Source of the DNA: an uncultured Prevotella sp.
GTDB taxonomy: Bacteria > Bacteroidota > Bacteroidia > Bacteroidales > Bacteroidaceae
Direction of reading: 5' to 3'
Length of the DNA: 64,000 bases
Assembly: GCA_900545525.1 (NCBI GenBank)
Contig: UQZX01000001.1
Location: 1-64,000 of the forward strand
The number at the start of each line of letters is the position of its first letter. The stretch's first letter is position 1. The notes beneath the pieces were generated by a model. It was not told the origin of the DNA. It made no database searches and saw only the letters and a program-made list of their open reading frames with translations. This document shows, piece after piece, positions 53,184 to 61,575 of the stretch. Both the position numbers and the translations under genes were made by a program.

Positions 53184-54086
53184 ATGATAAAGAATGAGCA
53201 TCTTTCCCGTGAAAAAGAGATATACAGAATAACGCTTTGGGGCAGCATGGTGAACTTCATGCTGCTCATATTCAAGTTTGTTGCCGGTATCGTCGGTCAC
53301 AGTTCTGCGATGATAGCCGATGCGGTACATTCTTTATCCGATTTCGCAACGGACATCATAATCATTGCTTTTGTGCGTATTTCAGAAAAGCCGCAGGATG
53401 AAAGTCACGATTATGGTCATGGCAAGTATGAGACATTTGCAACAGCAATTATAGGAACGGTGCTGTTTGCCGTAGGTATCGGTATACTTACTGACTCCTT
53501 AAGAAACATCATGGCTTTCTGTGGCGGTGAGCAGATTGGGGCACCTGGTATGTTGGCATTGGCGGCAGCCCTGATATCTATATTGTCAAAGGAAGCAATA
53601 TATCGGTATACCATAATAAAAGGCAGGATGCTTAATTCAAAGGCAGTCATGGCAAACGCCTGGCATCACAGGAGCGATGCCTTGTCTTCCGTAGGAACAC
53701 TTGTCGGAATAGGCGGTGCAATATTTCTTGGAGAAAACTGGAGAGTGCTGGATCCCTTAGCTGCATTTATTGTAAGTCTGTTTATTATAAAGGTGTCTGT
53801 TCACCTGATAAAGCCCTGCATAGACGAATTGTTGGAGAAGTCGCTGCCTAAGGATGTAGAAGACAAGATACTCGATATCATCCTTTCGTTTCCGGAAGTA
53901 AAGTCTCCGCATCATCTTCGCACCCGGTATATAGGCAACAGAATTGCAATAGAGGTGCACATACGCATGAACGGCGGCATGACGCTAAAAGAAGCACACG
54001 ATATCACAAAGAAGATTGAAGTATCATTAAAAGAAGAGTTTGGAGAAAACACTCATATCGGAATACACATGGAGCCACAGGATTAA
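53184..54086 (+). CDS. Cation diffusion facilitator (CDF) metal exporter
   Basis: Six membrane helices then a cytoplasmic C-terminal domain. Metal-site motifs are visible in helix 2 (SAMIADAVHSLSDFATD) and helix 5 (WHHRSDALSSVG, HxxxD), plus SHDYGHGKYET in the loop. The family exports zinc, iron or manganese in exchange for protons. At 300 residues it is normal. A -7-like box TATTTTTG lies at 53135-53142. Confidence 0.93.
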   Translation: MIKNEHLSREKEIYRITLWGSMVNFMLLIFKFVAGIVGHSSAMIADAVHSLSDFATDIIIIAFVRISEKPQDESHDYGHGKYETFATAIIGTVLFAVGIGILTDSLRNIMAFCGGEQIGAPGMLALAAALISILSKEAIYRYTIIKGRMLNSKAVMANAWHHRSDALSSVGTLVGIGGAIFLGENWRVLDPLAAFIVSLFIIKVSVHLIKPCIDELLEKSLPKDVEDKILDIILSFPEVKSPHHLRTRYIGNRIAIEVHIRMNGGMTLKEAHDITKKIEVSLKEEFGENTHIGIHMEPQD

Positions 54087-54168
54087 ATGGTTGTGCAATT
54101 AAGTGCGTTTGTTTTGTACTGTATTTAGTTCACATAGACATTTCATATAGAACCGCCTTTGTTAATAA

Positions 54169-54208
54169 AAAAGATGCAAAGCAGTTTAGAACTGTCTTTG
54201 CATCTTTT
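54169..54208. terminator. Bidirectional terminator between CDF gene and tRNA
   Basis: AAAAGATGCAAAG...AGTT pairs with AACTGTCTTTGCATCTTTT; A/T-rich flanks on both sides suit the CDF gene (plus) and the tRNA (minus). Confidence 0.8.
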
Positions 54209-54212
54209 ATAG

Positions 54213-54285
54213 TTGCGGAGGCAGGACTCGAACATGCGACCTCCAGGTTATGAGCCTGGCGAGCTACCAACTGCTCCACTCCGCG
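54213..54285 (-). tRNA. tRNA-Met (CAU), initiator-like
   Basis: On the minus strand a complete cloverleaf reads CGCGGAG (acceptor), GAGC...GCTC (D arm), CCAGG-CTCATAA-CCTGG (anticodon arm, CAU), a TTCGAGT T loop and CTCCGCA plus discriminator A. CCA is not encoded. The C1-A72 mismatch and A11-U24 pair are initiator features. The anticodon stem has A29-U41 in place of one of the three G-C pairs normally found in initiators. Confidence 0.9.
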
Positions 54286-54292
54286 ATATTTA

Positions 54293-54335
54293 TATACCTT
54301 TGCACTCATTTCTGAAATGCGAGTGCAAAGGTATA
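54293..54335. promoter_or_regulatory. Palindromic promoter region of the tRNA
   Basis: TATACCTTTGCACTC (54293-54307) and GAGTGCAAAGGTATA (54321-54335) are perfect inverted copies, so a TACCTTTG -7 box is present on both strands. The minus-strand box (54326-54333) drives the tRNA; the plus-strand box has no gene close by. Confidence 0.65.
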
Positions 54336-54506
54336 TATATTTATTTAAACTGCCAAATAATAATGGTCTTTTATACCCTAAATATACAGTATTTAACAAA
54401 AATATAGTGTCAGGAACATGCTTGAGCGTTATTTGCATGTATGTAAATCTTAATATCCGGTATTAATGGACGAGGCTGATGCTCACCGAATTAAATGTAA
54501 AAATAT

Positions 54507-54537
54507 TTTGTCGTATCAAATAAATATAATACTTTTG
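54507..54537 (+). promoter_or_regulatory. Consensus promoter of the TetR gene
   Basis: TTTG (54507-54510), exactly 19 bases, TACTTTTG (54530-54537). Confidence 0.75.
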
Positions 54538-54560
54538 CACAATACAAATCAAATGTGCAA
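54535..54560. promoter_or_regulatory. Candidate autoregulatory operator of the TetR gene
   Basis: TTGCACA-12-TGTGCAA, a perfect inverted repeat overlapping the end of the -7 box and the expected transcription start, where a TetR repressor would block its own promoter. Confidence 0.5.
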
Positions 54561-54587
54561 CAATCAGAGACGAAGGAGGCTTTTACG

Positions 54588-55181
54588 ATGTCTATATCTA
54601 AAACGAGGCAAACTCTTGTGGACGTGGCAAGGCAGCTGTTTGCTAAAAAAGGGCTGGAAAATACAACAATGAACGATATTGCATTGGCATCCGGCAAAGG
54701 AAGGCGCACGCTGTACACTTATTTCAAGAGCAAGGAGGATATATACTTTGCCGTAATAGAATCGGAACTGGAGCGTTTGTCCGACAAGATGGACGAGGTT
54801 GCCATGCGCAAGATAAGACCGCAAGAAAAAATAATCGAACTGATATACACCCACCTCAGCATGATAAAAGAGACGGTGATGCGCAACGGTAACCTGCGTG
54901 CCGCCTTTTTCCGTAATATATGGATGGTTGAAAAGGTAAGGAAGAATTTTGATGAGGATGAAATAGAGCTTTTCAGAAAAGTTTATTCGGAAGGTGTTGC
55001 GGAAGGTGAGTTTGACATAGACAGCGTAGAACTGGTGGCAGACATAACCCATTATTGTATAAAGGGACTTGAGGTTCCATATATATGCGGGCGCCTCGGA
55101 CACGGGATGACTCCGGAAACAAGTAAGCCGCTTGTAGCAAAGTTCGTTTATGGAGCACTTGGAAAGCTTACAGCCAAATAG
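54588..55181 (+). CDS. TetR/AcrR-family transcription regulator
   Basis: The N-terminal helix-turn-helix is typical (TRQTLVDVARQLFAKKGLEN followed by TTMNDIALASGKGRRTLYTYF). The C-terminal ligand-binding part is helical. The ATG at 54588 (MSISKTRQ) has AAGGAGG about ten bases upstream; an in-frame ATG at 54555 lies inside the inverted repeat and is less likely. It precedes fabG by 63 bp in the same direction, so it may be co-transcribed with or regulate fatty acid synthesis, though that is inference from position only. Confidence 0.88.
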   Translation: MSISKTRQTLVDVARQLFAKKGLENTTMNDIALASGKGRRTLYTYFKSKEDIYFAVIESELERLSDKMDEVAMRKIRPQEKIIELIYTHLSMIKETVMRNGNLRAAFFRNIWMVEKVRKNFDEDEIELFRKVYSEGVAEGEFDIDSVELVADITHYCIKGLEVPYICGRLGHGMTPETSKPLVAKFVYGALGKLTAK

Positions 55182-55244
55182 CTGTTATTATATAATATGT
55201 GAAAAAACAATATTACATTCTTAATTAAAAAAACAAATAAGAAA

Positions 55245-55991
55245 ATGGGATTACTTACAGGTAAGACTGCCCTTATCACAGGTGCAGCACGCGGTATCGG
55301 AAAGGCTATCGCACTTAAATTTGCTGAAGAAGGGGCAAATATCGCTTTTACTGATTTGGTAATAGATGAAAACGGCAAGGCTACGGAAACAGAGATTGCT
55401 GCAAAAGGCGTTAAGGCAAAGGGGTATGCGAGCAATGCGGCTGACTTTGCACAGACAGAAGAGGTCGTTAATCAGGTGAAGGCTGATTTTGGAGCCATAG
55501 ATATATTGGTAAACAATGCAGGTATCACAAAGGACGGTCTTATGATGCGCATGTCAGAGGCGCAGTGGGATGCGGTAATAGCAGTAAACCTTAAATCGGC
55601 ATTCAATTTCATACATGCCTGCACACCTATAATGATGCGTCAGAGAAGTGGCTCTATAATCAACATGGCTTCAGTGGTAGGCGTACACGGCAACGCAGGA
55701 CAATGTAACTATGCTGCTTCAAAAGCTGGTCTTATCGCACTTGCAAAAAGTATTGCACAGGAGCTGGGCAGTCGCGGCATACGTGCCAATGCCATTGCAC
55801 CGGGCTTTATAGAAACAGCCATGACGGCAGCCCTGCCTGATGACATACGTAAGGAATGGGTTCAGAAAATACCTCTCCGCCGTGGCGGACAGACTGAGGA
55901 CATAGCCAACGTGGCTACATTCCTTGCGTCAGACTTGTCAAGCTATGTTAGCGGACAGGTTATACAGGTTGACGGTGGTATGAACATGTAA
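55245..55991 (+). CDS. fabG: 3-oxoacyl-[acyl-carrier-protein] reductase
   Basis: NADPH-dependent short-chain dehydrogenase of fatty acid elongation. Cofactor motif TGAARGIG near residues 12-19, NNAG motif in ILVNNAGITKDGLMM, catalytic Ser in INMASVVGVHGN and Tyr-x3-Lys in CNYAASKAGL. The 248-residue length and the C-terminal SGQVIQVDGGMNM fit FabG rather than a specialised SDR. It lies behind a TetR gene and ahead of a large hairpin. Confidence 0.92.
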   Translation: MGLLTGKTALITGAARGIGKAIALKFAEEGANIAFTDLVIDENGKATETEIAAKGVKAKGYASNAADFAQTEEVVNQVKADFGAIDILVNNAGITKDGLMMRMSEAQWDAVIAVNLKSAFNFIHACTPIMMRQRSGSIINMASVVGVHGNAGQCNYAASKAGLIALAKSIAQELGSRGIRANAIAPGFIETAMTAALPDDIRKEWVQKIPLRRGGQTEDIANVATFLASDLSSYVSGQVIQVDGGMNM

Positions 55992-56010
55992 ATTAAAATA
56001 AAGTGAAGAA

Positions 56011-56148
56011 TGATGAATGAAGAATGAAGAATTTGCTGCCGCCGTCATTTGGCTAATTAGACCAATTAGTCCTATAGGTCTTATAAGCCTTATCGGATGA
56101 CGGCGGCAGCAAATTCTTCATTCTTCATTCATCATTCATCATTTATCA
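56011..56148. repeat. Large inverted repeat between fabG and the pseudouridine synthase gene
   Basis: TGATGAATGAAGAATGAAGA and the following ATTTGCTGCCGCCGTCAT (56011-56048) is repeated exactly in inverted form from 56097 (ATGACGGCGGCAGCAAATTC onward, to about 56134). The 48-base centre has further AT-rich symmetry. TTCTTCA/TTCATTC heptamers, as before nadB, form the outer arms. It can fold to a 38-bp stem and may act as terminator of the fabG message. Confidence 0.8.
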
Positions 56149-56153
56149 TAAAG

Positions 56154-56831
56154 ATGAAAGTAGTATACGAAGACAATCATATTATTATTGTAAACAAAGA
56201 TAGCGGAGAGATTGTCCAGGGAGACAAAACCGGAGATAAGCCGTTGTCTGAAACAATAAAGGAGTATATCAAGGAAAAATATGCAAAACCGGGGAATGTA
56301 TTCCTTGGTGTTGTACACCGCCTTGACAGACCCGTATGCGGGCTTGTTGTCTTCGCAAAGACATCGAAAGCACTGTCACGCCTGAACGAAATGTTCCGTA
56401 GCGGCGGTGTATCAAAGACATATTGGGCTATAACGAAGAACTGTCCGAAAGAACCGGAAGCAACGCTTACGGGGTGGATGACACGTAACGAAAAACAGAA
56501 CAAGAGCTATGTTTACAGCCGTGAAGTGCCAGGGGCAAAGAAAGCCATACTGCACTATAAGGTTATCGGATGTTCAGAAAACTATACCCTTTGCGAGATA
56601 AACCTGATGACCGGGCGTCATCATCAAATAAGGTGCCAGCTGGCAAGTATCGGATGTCCGATAAAAGGAGACCTCAAGTATGGTGCAAAGCGCAGCAATG
56701 CAGACGGAAGCATATCGCTGATGTCACATAAAGTGGAATTCATACATCCGGTCTCTAAAAACAAAATCTGTGTCGAGGCTCCTCTCCCCGACGATAATTT
56801 ATGGAGGGATATTTCCAAATCCATATTGTAA
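56154..56831 (+). CDS. RluA-family RNA pseudouridine synthase
   Basis: Converts uridine to pseudouridine in rRNA or tRNA. The catalytic motif is HRLDRPVCGLVVFAKT (Asp in HRLDR), and the family motifs MTGRHHQIRCQLASIGCPI and GDLKYG are present. At 225 residues it has only the catalytic domain, without the S4 domain of RluD. The ATG at 56154 (MKVVYEDNH) is chosen because the upstream frame runs through the inverted repeat. The exact target site cannot be told. Confidence 0.9.
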   Translation: MKVVYEDNHIIIVNKDSGEIVQGDKTGDKPLSETIKEYIKEKYAKPGNVFLGVVHRLDRPVCGLVVFAKTSKALSRLNEMFRSGGVSKTYWAITKNCPKEPEATLTGWMTRNEKQNKSYVYSREVPGAKKAILHYKVIGCSENYTLCEINLMTGRHHQIRCQLASIGCPIKGDLKYGAKRSNADGSISLMSHKVEFIHPVSKNKICVEAPLPDDNLWRDISKSIL

Positions 56832-56952
56832 CTTGGGCTTATTATTCAATAAAGCTTAAAACTTTTCATTTTTTCCGAAATAATTGTTTACTTTGCATAC
56901 TTCTATATCGGACGACCGATAGATGAAAATAAGTTTGTACACGTAAGCCATT

Positions 56953-59900
56953 ATGAAAAAAATATTTAAGTGGATTGGCATAGTAATCCTTGTACCGATA
57001 CTGCTGTTTGTAACACTTGCAATACTTATATATATTCCTCCTGTCCAAAACTGGATAGTAAAACAGGTAACATCATATGCTTCTGAAAAGACAGGAATGG
57101 AAATATCCGTGGAGCATGTGAGCCTTGCCTTTCCTCTTGACTTGAGCATAGAGGGATTTAAAGCAATAAAGCAAAACGACTCGATACCGCAGGTAAAAGA
57201 CACCGTTGCCAATGTGAGGCGTCTTATAGCCGATGTAAGGATGCTGCCGCTTTTCAGACAGCAGGTGGAAATTGATGCCCTTGAGTTTAACGGTCTGCAA
57301 ATTAATACCACAGATTTCATTCATGAAGCGAGAATAAAAGGAAATGTCGGACTGTTAAGCGTGCAGAGCCACGGAATAGACATAGGAAAAGAAAAGCTGA
57401 GAATAGACGATGCAAAGCTGAAAGACGCCAATGTAACGGTGGAACTTAGCGACACCGTTCCACCCGATACCACAAAAAGCGAGAACTACTGGAAAATAGA
57501 TGTGGACAAACTGTCTGTCGAGAATACCGGAGTAACAGTGCACATGCCGGGAGACACCTTGCAGATATGGGCATATATGGGAAATATTTCTGCAAGCGGT
57601 GGATTTTTCGACTTATACGAAGGACTGTATCGGATAAAGAGGTTCGACTGGAATAACGGCGCTTTGAAATATGACAATAATTTTGAGACACGTACCCAAG
57701 GACTTGACTATAATCACATTTCTCTTACCGACATTAATATAGGCATAGACACATTGTTCTATCATGCTCCAAAACTGACAATGGCATTACGGTCGTGCAG
57801 TTTCAAGGAGAAAAGCGGCATAGAGGTAAGAGAACTGAGCGGCCCTATAGCCCTTGACTCTTCAAGAATAAATATTCCGGCATTGCATCTGAATACGTCT
57901 GAGTCTTCATTGTCGGCAAACGTGTCAATGGATTTCAATGCTTTTGATGATAAAAATCCGGGGAAAATAAAAGTGAGTGCCGACGGCTCATTCGGCAAAC
58001 AGGACATCATGCAGTTCATGGGCGGAATGCCGGCAGGCTTCATCCGTCAATGGCCAAACTACCCGTTGACGATAAAGACAGCCATGAACGGTAACTTGAA
58101 ACATCTTGACATAGCAGGACTGAACGTAAACCTGCCTACAGCTTTCAAACTTACGGCAAAAGGATTTGCCGACAATATAACGGATACCGACAACCTGAAA
58201 GCCGACATCGATATCGATGCAAGTACATACAATATAAACTTCCTTACGGCGTTGGCAGCCGGTGCAATGGATGATATACGCATACCTTCAGGAATTGGCA
58301 TCAAAGGAAATATCAAGGCAAACGGCAACAATGGTTATTCGGCAAGCCTTACGGCAAGGGAAGGAGCCGGATTGCTAAAGGCGAAAGGCAGTTTCAATGC
58401 TAAAGCCATGCAATATGAGGCAGACATGGAAGCAAGCAACTTGCAGATACAGCATTTCATGCCTAAAAGCGGTATGCGTGATTTTACTGGCAATATATAT
58501 ATAAAAGGTAAGGGAACCGACTTTACATCAACTTCGACAAAACTTGAAGCCGATGCAAAAATAGTAAAGTTTAATTTCGGACAGTATAATCTCGGCAATA
58601 TCAAGGCAAATGCAAGAATAGACAAAGGCGTGGCACATGCCGATATAGACAGCGACAACCGTATCGTAAGGGGAATAATATCATTCGATGCACTCATAAA
58701 TCCCAAGAAATTGCAGGCAACGGTGTTTGCCGACCTTCACCATGCCGACCTCAAAGGTCTTGACATTGTGAAAAGACCCATGTCAGTGGCACTATGCGGA
58801 CATGTCGACTTGTTGTCAGACATGAAAAAGCTTTACAGCATTCAGGGCACAGTCGGAGACCTTACAGTGAGAGACTCATTGAAAGTTTTCAGACCGGACG
58901 AAATAAAAATGAACGTATTCACAAGTGCGGATACAACACGCGCGTATGTAGACTGTGGAGATTTTCACCTGAAAATGAACGCAGGCGGGGGATATGAGGC
59001 ACTTATCAACAAGAGCAACAAGTTTGCCGACGGACTTATGACACAATTGAAGAACAAACATATAGAGCATAAGGCACTGCGGCGGATGCTCCCTTCTGCA
59101 AAAATAAATCTCACCACAGGTAAGGAAAATCCGTTCAGCAGGATGCTTGCCTACTTCGGACTTACATTTAAAGATGCCGTCATTGACATGACTTCGTGTC
59201 CCTATTCAGGTCTGAACGGCAAAATGCAGATTACGGAACTGCGGACAGACAGCATGCTTTTAGACACTATAAGGTTTGCGGTGGAGTCTGACTCTGCAAG
59301 ATGCAACTACAAATGCCAGATACGTAATGGAAAGAATAATCCGCAATATGTGTTCAATGCCCTGCTTGATGGATATATACACGAGAAAGCCGCAGGTCTG
59401 AATATAAAATATTATGATGCAGAAAACCGCCTGGGAGTAAAACTTGGGGCAAAAGCCACGCTCGAAACGGACGGAATAAGGCTGCACATGCTTACGGACA
59501 ACACGGTATTGGGATATAAGACATTCGATGTTAACGAAGACAACTATATCTTCATGGGCAGGGACAGAAGGATTTCAGCGAAGCTAAATCTTATAGCAGA
59601 AGACAAAACCGGTGTACAAATATACACAGATGATGAAAATGCCGAAGCACTGCAGGATATTACCGTGAGCCTTAATCGTTTTGATTTGGACAAGATAATG
59701 TCGGTCATACCTTATATGCCGCATGTGACGGGAATGATGAACGGTGATTTCCACATGATACAGACAACCAGTCAGCTGTCTGTATCATCGACATTATCGG
59801 TAGACGGCATGACATACGAGGGCTGTCCCATGGGTGACATAGCAACAGAGTTTGTATATATGCCTAAAGAGGACGGCTCGCACTATGTGGACGGAATGCT

Positions 59901-61575
59901 GATGAACAACGGCAAGGAAGTTGGAAGCATCGTCGGAACCTATTCTTCGGAAGGCAACGGTTCTCTTGATGCCAAAATGGAAATGAAGCGTTTGTCGCTT
60001 TCTCTTGCCAATGGCTTTATACCGGACCGTATAATAGGTTTCAAAGGATATGCTGACGGGTCGGTGGAAATAAAGGGAGCACTTGACAAACCGCAGGTAA
60101 ACGGCGAGATATTCCTTGATTCGTCTTATCTCGTAAGTGTTCCCTATGGTGTGGAGCTGCGTTTCAGCAACGATCCGGTACGTATAGTCGGAAGCCACCT
60201 GCTGCTTGAAAACTTCGAGATGTTCTCTTACAATAATAATCCGCTTAATCTTTATGGTGACATCGATTTTACCGACCTTGGCAACATGAAGATGAATTTA
60301 AGGATGAGGGCACAGAATTATCAGATAATAAATTCTAAGGAACAACTCAACAGCATTGCATTCGGAAAAGCCTTTGTTGATTTCTTCGGCATGATAAACG
60401 GTTCTATGGACAATCTGCGGATGCGTGGAAAATTAGACGTGCTCGGGTCCACGGACATGGCATATATCCTGCGTGACTCTCCCCTGTCAAACGACAACAG
60501 GCTTGAGGAACTTGTAAAGTTTACCAACTTCAACGACACTACACAGACAACTGTCAGCCGCCCGACATTGTCAGGACTTGATGTAGACCTGACAATAGGT
60601 ATTGCAAGCGGTGCACACATTATATGCTATATCAATGCCGACCAGTCGAATTATGTTGATCTGACCGGAGGGGGTAACCTGCGCTTGCAATATAATCCTA
60701 CAGACAATATCATGCTCACCGGAAGATATACTCTTGACAACGGAGAGATGAAATATTCCCTTCCGGTAATTCCTCTTAAAACATTTACAATCAAGGATGG
60801 CAGCTATATTGAATTTACAGGCGACCCGATGAACCCTCGCCTTAATATAACCGCGACGGAACGTACCAAAGCCTCTGTTTCTAACGACGGAAGTCAAGGT
60901 AGGACTGTTGAATTTGACAGCGGAGTAATAATCACCCGCACGCTGTCGGATATGGGACTTGAGTTTACAATTGACGCTCCCGAAGATATGTCACTTCACA
61001 ACGAACTTGCCGCAATGAGCGTGGAACAGCGCGGTAAACTTGCTGTTACGATGCTGACTACGGGTATGTATCTTGCCGACGGCAATACAGGAAGCTTCTC
61101 TATGAACAATGCGCTAAGTTCGTTCCTCGAAGGAGAGATAAACCAAATTACGGGCAATGCACTGCGGACGCTCGATCTCAGCGTGGGAATGGACAACACG
61201 ACCGATGCCGGAGGTAACATGCACACAGACTATTCGTTCAAATTTGCAAAGCGTTTTTGGAACAACCGGCTAAAGATTGTTGTGGGCGGTAAAGTCTCCA
61301 CAGGTCCGGATGTGATGAATCAGAACAATTCGTTCTTTGATAATGTGATATTTGAATACAGATTGGACAACACTGCGAACAAATATGTAAAACTGTTCTA
61401 TGACAACAACGCATACGACTGGCTCGAAGGAACCACACGAGAGTTTGGAGTGGGCTTTATATGGCGTCGCAACCTGCAACATTTCAGAGACATCATAAAG
61501 TTCAAGAAAGACAAAGAGCCGGTTCTTGTTCCAAAGGACACAACAAAAATAAAGAAAAATGAGAAGGATAAATAA
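56953..61575 (+). CDS. tamB: TamB-like translocation and assembly module protein
   Basis: The N-terminus has one membrane anchor (FKWIGIVILVPILLFVTLAI) followed by an AsmA/TamB-like start (VQNWIVKQVTSYASEKTGME). The 1,540-residue body is a long series of beta strands typical of the TamB lipid-transfer groove, and the C-terminus is the DUF490 domain (about 1100-1500), ending near FGVGFIWRRNLQHF. TamB spans the periplasm and works with an Omp85 partner in outer-membrane biogenesis. The partner gene overlaps its end by 17 bases, giving strong coupling. The promoter region shows TTACTTTG near 56890, a near match to the -7 box. Confidence 0.9.
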   Translation: MKKIFKWIGIVILVPILLFVTLAILIYIPPVQNWIVKQVTSYASEKTGMEISVEHVSLAFPLDLSIEGFKAIKQNDSIPQVKDTVANVRRLIADVRMLPLFRQQVEIDALEFNGLQINTTDFIHEARIKGNVGLLSVQSHGIDIGKEKLRIDDAKLKDANVTVELSDTVPPDTTKSENYWKIDVDKLSVENTGVTVHMPGDTLQIWAYMGNISASGGFFDLYEGLYRIKRFDWNNGALKYDNNFETRTQGLDYNHISLTDINIGIDTLFYHAPKLTMALRSCSFKEKSGIEVRELSGPIALDSSRINIPALHLNTSESSLSANVSMDFNAFDDKNPGKIKVSADGSFGKQDIMQFMGGMPAGFIRQWPNYPLTIKTAMNGNLKHLDIAGLNVNLPTAFKLTAKGFADNITDTDNLKADIDIDASTYNINFLTALAAGAMDDIRIPSGIGIKGNIKANGNNGYSASLTAREGAGLLKAKGSFNAKAMQYEADMEASNLQIQHFMPKSGMRDFTGNIYIKGKGTDFTSTSTKLEADAKIVKFNFGQYNLGNIKANARIDKGVAHADIDSDNRIVRGIISFDALINPKKLQATVFADLHHADLKGLDIVKRPMSVALCGHVDLLSDMKKLYSIQGTVGDLTVRDSLKVFRPDEIKMNVFTSADTTRAYVDCGDFHLKMNAGGGYEALINKSNKFADGLMTQLKNKHIEHKALRRMLPSAKINLTTGKENPFSRMLAYFGLTFKDAVIDMTSCPYSGLNGKMQITELRTDSMLLDTIRFAVESDSARCNYKCQIRNGKNNPQYVFNALLDGYIHEKAAGLNIKYYDAENRLGVKLGAKATLETDGIRLHMLTDNTVLGYKTFDVNEDNYIFMGRDRRISAKLNLIAEDKTGVQIYTDDENAEALQDITVSLNRFDLDKIMSVIPYMPHVTGMMNGDFHMIQTTSQLSVSSTLSVDGMTYEGCPMGDIATEFVYMPKEDGSHYVDGMLMNNGKEVGSIVGTYSSEGNGSLDAKMEMKRLSLSLANGFIPDRIIGFKGYADGSVEIKGALDKPQVNGEIFLDSSYLVSVPYGVELRFSNDPVRIVGSHLLLENFEMFSYNNNPLNLYGDIDFTDLGNMKMNLRMRAQNYQIINSKEQLNSIAFGKAFVDFFGMINGSMDNLRMRGKLDVLGSTDMAYILRDSPLSNDNRLEELVKFTNFNDTTQTTVSRPTLSGLDVDLTIGIASGAHIICYINADQSNYVDLTGGGNLRLQYNPTDNIMLTGRYTLDNGEMKYSLPVIPLKTFTIKDGSYIEFTGDPMNPRLNITATERTKASVSNDGSQGRTVEFDSGVIITRTLSDMGLEFTIDAPEDMSLHNELAAMSVEQRGKLAVTMLTTGMYLADGNTGSFSMNNALSSFLEGEINQITGNALRTLDLSVGMDNTTDAGGNMHTDYSFKFAKRFWNNRLKIVVGGKVSTGPDVMNQNNSFFDNVIFEYRLDNTANKYVKLFYDNNAYDWLEGTTREFGVGFIWRRNLQHFRDIIKFKKDKEPVLVPKDTTKIKKNEKDK

